NCBI GenBank assembly: GCA_937910385.1
Contig: CALEPT010000021.1
Span: 1-17,928, forward strand
DNA: 17,928 bases
Direction: 5' to 3'
Source of the DNA: an uncultured Ruminococcus sp.
GTDB taxonomy: Bacteria > Bacillota > Clostridia > Oscillospirales > Ruminococcaceae
Shown: piece after piece, positions 14,040 through 17,928 of the stretch
How the letters are laid out: the number at the start of each line of letters is the position of its first letter
Numbering within the stretch: position 1 is the first letter of the stretch
Position numbers and translations under genes: made by a program
The notes under the pieces: generated by a model
Databases searched by the model: none
What the model saw: the letters and a program-made list of their open reading frames with translations, nothing else
Told to the model about the DNA's origin: nothing

Positions 14040-15044
14040 TCAAGCTACTTTTTCTACAGTGTAGCCCATTTTTTCAAGGAGATTATCAACACCGTTGTCT
14101 CCTGAGTAATGAGCAGCACCTACCATGAATAAGCAATTCTTACCGTCTTTGATATACTCCGATGCCTTATCAGCCATATACTGATTTCGATCATCGAGCA
14201 GTAATTTTACATATGCTTCATGGTCATCTAAAAGGTCATCAGGAAGTTCGTCTAAATCCATATCCATGTCAATAAGTATCTCTCCGCTACCCTTAGACCA
14301 AAGGTCATAAAGCTCACTATAAGATTCAGCAAAATCATTTATATCGTCGATGTCATCAACCATTTCGCTGATGGTATAGTCAGCATAATCATCTGAATAA
14401 GCGTTAAGAGCATCGGTCTGCATCGAAAGCTCCTCAATGTTTATAACTTCCTTGCCGTCCTCCTGAGCCTTGGAAATAAAGTATGTATCAGTTCCAGCAA
14501 GCTCAATGTTTTCGAGTCTGAGAAGCATAACAGAAGATAACTGATTTATCCAGTAACCTGCCGTATACTGATCGAGCATTTCAGAGTATGCGCCTATGCT
14601 ATCAAAGTAGTCTTTTGCCTTATTGTATGTATCTTCCGAAATATGATCCTTGACGGTAGAGCCGTCAGAATAAATCATACCGTTAAGATATTCCATCTGT
14701 GCATTTGCATCTTTTTCCAATGCTGTGACATCATATTCAACTGCAATTGAATCACAATTATTATAGATATCCATTAAATCAGCAGGATAGTCTGATACAT
14801 CGGACGGAAGCATATGGATAGTGCCTAACAGGTACATAGTATTTCCACTGTCCGGATCGGTAACTTTCCATAAAGGCGGGTTTATCTCCGTGGAATCAAT
14901 ATAATCATTGATATGACAAGTCTGGACGATGAGACCGATAGGCTCAAAGCAGGAAGAAGCGACTGCCTGCTGCATATCCATTCGGTTTGTGATGATGTCG
15001 GCGGTGTGGAGGTATTCCTTGCAAGGCTGAAAAAGTATCTGCAC
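14040..15044 (-). pseudogene. TraB/GumN-family protein, 5' end lost and replaced by antisense recombinase sequence
   Basis: The frame codes 334 residues. From about residue 50 it is a good TraB/GumN-family protein: PPLWKVTDPDSGNTMYLLGTIHMLPSD with the GTIH motif (74-77), VEYD, GTDTYFISKAQEDGKEVINIEE, and the C-terminal VGAAHYSGDNGV with GY. The first 44 residues are read antisense to a serine recombinase fragment on the other strand, contain no signal sequence, and have no ribosome site, so they are probably not native. The true N-terminus, normally a secretion signal in this family, has been cut off near 14900-14925. The family has a proposed metalloprotease-like or erythromycin-esterase-like fold; its role is unsettled. 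The gene is likely silent, but its remaining frame is intact. Confidence 0.75.
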
Positions 15045-15191
15045 TTTGACAAGCTGACAACTGAGATGATCGAGGACTTAGTGGAACGGATCGACGTTTT
15101 TGAGCCGGAGTATCCAAATCCGTATACGAAAGTACCCAGGATACGGATCTGTTATATCGGTGTGGGCGATATTCGGGGTATGCGGGAATGA
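14913..15191 (+). pseudogene. C-terminal fragment of a large serine recombinase (DUF4368-type end)
   Basis: The reading frame contains FLARLKKYLHFDKLTTEMIEDLVERIDVFEPE and, near the end, RIRICYIGVGDIRG, the usual C-terminal domain of large serine recombinases of clostridial conjugative elements. The catalytic domain and most of the recombinase domain are missing. The first 30 residues do not match the family well and lie at the junction with the TraB gene. The TGA stop overlaps the start of the next gene as ATGA, an organisation kept from the intact element. It cannot be active. Confidence 0.7.
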
Positions 15192-15580
15192 ACGTGGAAT
15201 TGAAACGGCTGATGCGTCATCAGCGGTATATCATCGAGCGAGACTCCGCAAAGGGTGTACTGCACTACGGCTCGGAGGAAGAACTTTACAAGATGTCCCC
15301 ATACGGACTTTATGAGTATGAGCAGGAACAGCAGGAAGCAGAATATCGTGCGTTACTGCGTAAGGCAATGTACATGGCACTCAGTGACTTGCAGGAATGG
15401 AATCCCCATTGGTATGAGCTGGTGACGGAGTACTATCTGTCCGAGCCGAGACCGACACTTGAACAGGTCGGCGAGAGGTACGGTGTCTCACGGCAGGCGG
15501 TGACGAAATCCATTCGCAAAGGAATGACGGTACTGCGGGGTCATGCGAATATGCACCTTGCTGAATTATTGAATGAATAG
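15188..15580 (+). CDS. Sigma-70 region 4-like helix-turn-helix protein of a mobile element
   Basis: A 130-aa protein with a C-terminal helix-turn-helix: LEQVGERYGVSRQAVTKSIRKGMTVLR (about residues 96-122), in the style of sigma region 4. The N-terminal part is Glu/Tyr-rich and helical. Such small sigma-like proteins are common cargo next to recombinases in clostridial integrative elements and probably regulate element genes. ATGA overlap with the recombinase fragment indicates translational coupling. The gene looks complete, although its former transcription source, the recombinase gene, is broken. Confidence 0.75.
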   Translation: MNVELKRLMRHQRYIIERDSAKGVLHYGSEEELYKMSPYGLYEYEQEQQEAEYRALLRKAMYMALSDLQEWNPHWYELVTEYYLSEPRPTLEQVGERYGVSRQAVTKSIRKGMTVLRGHANMHLAELLNE

Positions 15581-15583
15581 AAG

Positions 15584-15628
15584 CAGGCTCACGAAGTAAA
15601 TAGTGCTTCGTGAGCCTGAACGTTATTT
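15584..15628 (+). terminator. Strong hairpin terminator between convergent genes (repeat copy 1)
   Basis: CAGGCTCACGAAG (15584-15596) pairs with CTTCGTGAGCCTG (15606-15618), a perfect 13-bp stem, followed by a T-rich stretch. Almost the same stem recurs at 16540-16576. Confidence 0.8.
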
Positions 15629-16096
15629 TTCTTCTTCTGCAAGATCAATTACCTTCTTGCCTTGCTTTCGGGCATATTGTATCGTTTTGTATGCTCCGCC
15701 GACCTTTCGCTGGATACAGCATATCACAAGATTGGAACGGTCAACAATACTTCTGTTGCGTATCTGTATAGCCGATTTTGGGTGTGCTTCGGCAGATTCG
15801 GGGCATATCTCCACTTCATCGTAATAATCAAGATACTCCTTTTCGTTGTCACGGTATTCTGCTTTCATATACGGAAGAACGAGCGTAAAATGCGTGTTTC
15901 CAAAGCCATAACTTCGGATAGCCCTCTTGATGGCAGCAGAAGCAAGCAGGTCAAATTCACCATCTCTGCCGATGAGAAAGTCTATGTACTCTTTTTGCGT
16001 TATTAAGTCGTGTAGTAGCTTGTCAAGGCGATTGTCGATCTCTGCTGTTCCTTCCATGTATCTATGTCCAAAGAAGCTGACTGTATAGATGTTCAT
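15623..16096 (-). CDS. SLOG-superfamily protein (DUF1273/YpsA-like)
   Basis: A 157-aa protein starting MNIYTVSFFGHR, a typical SLOG/DUF1273 beginning (beta strand plus FFGHR). Further hallmarks are LIGRDGEFDLLASAAIKRA, the strand LVLPY, and the C-terminal NLVICCIQRKVGGAYKTIQYARKQGKKVIDL, a Rossmann-like nucleotide-sensing fold. The frame is open to 16135, but GGAGGG sits just before the ATG at 16096. SLOG proteins bind nucleotide-type ligands, and several are linked to stress and anti-phage systems; this single-domain member has no attached effector. It is divergent from the XRE gene and shares a regulatory spacer with it. Confidence 0.8.
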   Translation of the reverse strand: MNIYTVSFFGHRYMEGTAEIDNRLDKLLHDLITQKEYIDFLIGRDGEFDLLASAAIKRAIRSYGFGNTHFTLVLPYMKAEYRDNEKEYLDYYDEVEICPESAEAHPKSAIQIRNRSIVDRSNLVICCIQRKVGGAYKTIQYARKQGKKVIDLAEEEK

Positions 16097-16123
16097 AAAG
16101 ATCCCTCCAAAGTCTTTTCTATT

Positions 16124-16152
16124 ATTATAACGCAAAATAACTGCAAATGCAA
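16124..16152 (-). promoter_or_regulatory. Promoter of the SLOG gene
   Basis: On the minus strand TTGCAT (complement of 16147-16152), a 17-bp spacer and perfect TATAAT (complement of 16124-16129). The spacer holds one arm of the inverted repeat ACGCAAAATA. Confidence 0.65.
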
Positions 16153-16178
16153 CGCATTACAACACTTATATTTTGCGT
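16130..16178. promoter_or_regulatory. Candidate operator: 10-bp inverted repeat between the SLOG and XRE genes
   Basis: ACGCAAAATA (16130-16139) and TATTTTGCGT (16169-16178) are perfect inverted arms. One lies in the SLOG promoter; the other overlaps the -35 position of a plus-strand promoter whose -10 TATAAT is at 16189-16194. This suits control of both genes by the XRE protein. Confidence 0.5.
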
Positions 16179-16218
16179 GGTGCTGTAATATAATAGATAA
16201 AGAGAGGAGATGAACCTG

Positions 16219-16524
16219 ATGGATATAGCAGAGCGATTAAAAAGCACCAGAAAAGCGAGAAATCTGAGTGTTTACAAGCTGTCCCAGCTTTCAGGAGTAT
16301 CTGAAACGCATATCAGAGATCTGGAGCGTGGTGACCGTAATCCGTCATTTGACACCCTGCATCGCTTGGTAAAGCCTTTGGGGTTATCTCTTGCCGATCT
16401 GTTCAAAGAATCAGAAGATGTATCATATCTTAGCAATGACGAGAAGGAACTTGTGGAATGTTATCGGTTGCTCTCCGATGATAAAGCAGAAAAGCTATTG
16501 CAATTTCTGAAAACTCTTGTATAG
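16219..16524 (+). CDS. XRE-family transcriptional regulator
   Basis: A 101-aa regulator with a Cro/C1 helix-turn-helix in residues 5-58 (LKSTRKARNLS, YKLSQLSGVSETHIRDLERG, PSFDTLHRLVKPLGLS, followed by LADLF) and a short helical tail. An ATG at 16210 is also in frame, but GAGGAG directly abuts it, whereas the ATG at 16219 lies 9 nt from the same ribosome site and is preferred. It is divergent from the SLOG gene and probably represses its own and that gene's promoter. A strong hairpin terminator follows. Confidence 0.88.
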   Translation: MDIAERLKSTRKARNLSVYKLSQLSGVSETHIRDLERGDRNPSFDTLHRLVKPLGLSLADLFKESEDVSYLSNDEKELVECYRLLSDDKAEKLLQFLKTLV

Positions 16525-16539
16525 CATAGAATAATATAA

Positions 16540-16586
16540 CAGGCTCACGAAGCATAATAACAGCTTCGTGAGCCTGTATTTGTTTG
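16540..16586 (+). terminator. Strong hairpin terminator after the XRE gene (repeat copy 2)
   Basis: CAGGCTCACGAAGC (16540-16553) pairs with GCTTCGTGAGCCTG (16563-16576), a perfect 14-bp stem with a 9-nt loop, followed by a T-rich stretch. Its arms are the same as those at 15584-15618. Confidence 0.8.
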
Positions 16587-16635
16587 TTCCCCGGCATTAC
16601 ACTCTTGCTTTTCAGAGGTGTAATGTCAGGAACAA
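16584..16635. repeat. Long inverted repeat upstream of the recombinase remnant
   Basis: TTGTTCC (16584-16590) and CATTACAC (16595-16602) are mirrored by GTGTAATG (16618-16625) and GGAACAA (16629-16635), with further TCT/AGA pairing inside. It may be an element end, recombinase binding site or RNA hairpin. Confidence 0.6.
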
Positions 16636-16849
16636 GGAAAAGCCGTTGTGCTGGACAAAATGAAAGGTGCGCGCTATAATAATATATGCCGAAAGGCGAA
16701 CGGTATCTTGAAAACTGAATATGGAACGCCTGAAAGAAAAGTGCTGCAAATCGGTTACAAGTGCCTGAGACCTCTTGAAAAGATCGGGAAAGCGCGCTAT
16801 ATTTATTATAGCGATCATTCGGTCTGTCTGCAAAGAACAGGAGGTCATT
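16636..16849 (+). other. Non-coding upstream region of the recombinase remnant
   Basis: A frame is open here from a GTG at 16648, but it lacks a ribosome site and runs out of frame through the recombinase start, so I do not call it. GCGCGCTATA occurs at about 16670 and GCGCGCTATA again near 16792, the latter forming the hairpin CGCTATA / TATAGCG. Confidence 0.4.
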
Positions 16850-17005
16850 ATGGTACAGACAGGCAAGATCACAGCACTTTATTGCAGATTTTCGGCAGAC
16901 GATATGAGGGGCGAAAGCGACAGCATAGCCCACCAGAAAGCGATACTGAACGATTACGCAAACAATCACGGACTGACCAATCAGCGGTACTACGTTGATA
17001 TGTAG
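16850..17005 (+). pseudogene. N-terminal fragment of a serine recombinase (51 aa)
   Basis: AGGAGG and an ATG start a frame reading ITALYCRFSADDMRGESDSI and HQKAILNDYANNHG, the start of the resolvase domain of large serine recombinases. Arg13 and the catalytic Ser15 (YCRFS) are present. The frame ends in TAG right after YYVDM, where the family continues with VDDGYSG, so the gene is cut at about residue 50 of an expected 450-550. The DNA after it is not recombinase sequence in any frame I read, which points to a deletion rather than a point mutation. Confidence 0.8.
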
Positions 17006-17317
17006 TAGCTGAAAATGATACAAATGTTCGATGCCAAAAGCAACGAAAACAGGGGCTTTTCCGAGTGCTGTTACTCAGAGAAGTCCCTGTTTAATGCTGC
17101 TATCGAGTTGTATTGACGTTCTGGGTGCAGTTCAGAATGAACCCGCCTATGAGGATATGAACCCAGAGTTTGGAGAAGTTTCTATGGGTGTAACGAAACA
17201 GTAAGTGGTAGACTTTGACAAAATAGACTGCCTCCAACTTGACAAACCATGTGCCTGCGTGACAAAATACGTTCACTTTTGGATGACAAATTAGGTGGGC
17301 GCTAACAGTAAAGTAAA
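17006..17317. other. Remnant DNA with short open fragments and four TGACAAA repeats
   Basis: Two short plus-strand frames, 17015-17116 (33 aa) and one ending at 17204 (contains VLGAVQNEPAYEDMNPEF), could be pieces of one frameshifted gene, but I recognise neither. Between 17216 and 17290 TGACAAA occurs four times in the same direction (17216, 17240, 17260, 17284). Confidence 0.45.
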
Positions 17318-17345
17318 AAGGTTGCCACAAATATGTGACAACCTT
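17318..17345 (-). terminator. Hairpin, possible minus-strand terminator
   Basis: AAGGTTG-C-CACA pairs with TGTG-A-CAACCTT around an AATA loop, one mismatch. On the minus strand it is followed by TTTTTAC. Confidence 0.45.
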
Positions 17346-17385
17346 AACTTACATCCATTGTATAGCATTCGTAAAATTCTGTAGT

Positions 17386-17419
17386 AAAGCCGTCCTGATA
17401 TTTCACAGAACGGCTTTTT
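17386..17419. terminator. Terminator hairpin downstream of the YbaN-like gene
   Basis: AAAGCCGT (17386-17393) pairs with ACGGCTTT (17410-17417), with inner CTG / CAG pairing. It lies right after the minus-strand stop at 17422, although the T run is better on the plus strand. Confidence 0.6.
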
Positions 17420-17421
17420 GT

Positions 17422-17808
17422 CTATTCTTCAGATTTAATTGTTTTCACTCCAAACACGAAGTATATCACATGGCATATCCACACAACAGCAAGAATGATG
17501 CAGGGAATCCATATCCCTTTTCTTGCCATCATGAAGAAGCCGAAGCCCATGAGCAGCGTTACAGTTGTGATGATGCTGACCTTTGTTTTCATCAGCATTC
17601 CTTTTTTCTCAACATATGACTGCAAGTGCTTTTTATACAGCTCAGTGCTTAAAAACCAGTCGTGCAGCTTTTGTGAGCTTTGACTGAAACAAAATGCAGT
17701 TGCCAGATAGAACGGCACAGTGGGCAGGATCGGGATAAATATCCCGACTGTTCCAAGTCCGAGGCATACACATCCGAGTATCAGAAATATCATTCTTTTA
17801 ATTGCCAT
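17422..17808 (-). CDS. YbaN/DUF454-family inner membrane protein
   Basis: A 128-aa protein with the family signature LGLGTVGIFIPILPTVPFYL (about residues 16-35) followed by ATAFCFSQSSQKLHDWFLST and a YKKHLQSY segment, then two more hydrophobic helices. DUF454 proteins are small membrane proteins of unknown function often found near iron, haem or redox genes. GGAGG lies 6 nt upstream of the ATG. The start overlaps the end of the upstream gene, so the two are coupled. Confidence 0.85.
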   Translation of the reverse strand: MAIKRMIFLILGCVCLGLGTVGIFIPILPTVPFYLATAFCFSQSSQKLHDWFLSTELYKKHLQSYVEKKGMLMKTKVSIITTVTLLMGFGFFMMARKGIWIPCIILAVVWICHVIYFVFGVKTIKSEE

Positions 17809-17928
17809 TGTTTTCCTCCAATCGTTTTTTCTCGCTTTTCGTGGCTATCACATGACGAATTGCCGTGACAGGACGATAGAAGATCATTCTCGGTCCGCTG
17901 AATCGCATGACCTCTCTGATCTTCTCAC
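17798..17928 (-). CDS. 3' end of an unidentified gene (partial)
   Basis: From the window edge a minus-strand frame is open to a TAA at 17798-17800, overlapping the YbaN-like gene by 11 bp. It reads IREVMRFSGPRMIFYRPVTA and then a Lys/Glu-rich end SEKKRLEENNGN, a plausible protein tail. The short overlap and shared direction support a real upstream gene in one operon. Forty-odd residues are too few for me to name it. Confidence 0.55.
   Translation of the reverse strand, partial: EKIREVMRFSGPRMIFYRPVTAIRHVIATKSEKKRLEENNGN

Noticed and set aside
16648..16998. 116-codon plus-strand frame starting with GTG
   Set aside because: It lacks a ribosome site, runs out of frame through the recombinase start, and changes composition halfway.
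16430..17023. 197-codon minus-strand frame
   Set aside because: It crosses the XRE gene end, a terminator and the recombinase remnant in antisense, so it is a chance frame.
17216..17290. CRISPR-like array from the regularly spaced TGACAAA repeats
   Set aside because: The repeats are only 7 bp, spacing is not constant, and there are no cas genes or long repeats.

Overview
The window reads as chromosomal DNA from a low-to-moderate GC Gram-positive anaerobe of the class Clostridia, probably a Ruminococcus-like gut or rumen bacterium. Pointers are the AGGAGG-type ribosome binding sites, occasional TTG starts, a CmpB-type membrane protein, a serine recombinase remnant with a C-terminus of the type common in clostridial conjugative elements, and a lactococcin-type C39 bacteriocin exporter. 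The family calls come from motifs read by eye; the genus is inference.

Layout. (1) 40-2787, minus strand: a tightly overlapping operon of an HD phosphohydrolase, a CmpB-type membrane protein, a 48-aa membrane peptide, a truncated CDP-alcohol phosphatidyltransferase, an alpha/beta hydrolase and a 36-aa coupled ORF. (2) 2965-6595, plus strand: TetR regulator, FabF-like ketosynthase and AMP-forming acyl ligase. The two arms are divergent and their promoters overlap at a shared -10 box, so the TetR protein may control both. Together they look like a small acyl/lipid-modifying locus whose chemistry is not known. (3) 6700-8640: a gene for a protein with a C-terminal four-cysteine zinc motif, then about 1 kb with no convincing gene that holds a second copy of the same promoter, a strongly structured candidate non-coding RNA closed by a 10-bp terminal stem (7842-8104), and a pair of 45-bp repeats. 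(4) 8590-13986, minus strand: a bacteriocin operon. A near-consensus promoter is followed by two small Gly/Ala-rich double-glycine peptides, a small hydrophobic protein (possible immunity), a C39 peptidase ABC transporter, a long HlyD-type adaptor, and a third, unrelated double-glycine peptide before a terminator.

(5) 14040-17350: mobile-element debris. A TraB/GumN-family gene has lost its 5' end at a junction with the C-terminal fragment of a large serine recombinase. That fragment overlaps a sigma-70-like helix-turn-helix gene. Next come a SLOG-like gene and an XRE regulator, divergent from each other and bracketed by two nearly identical hairpins. After these lie a long inverted repeat, the first 51 codons of a serine recombinase, and four TGACAAA repeats spaced 20-24 bp that resemble transposase-binding sites. 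(6) 17422-17928, minus strand: a YbaN/DUF454 membrane protein and the 3' end of an unidentified overlapping upstream gene.

The most interesting items are the structured RNA and its duplicated promoter, the three-peptide bacteriocin operon, and the rearranged recombinase/SLOG-XRE module.
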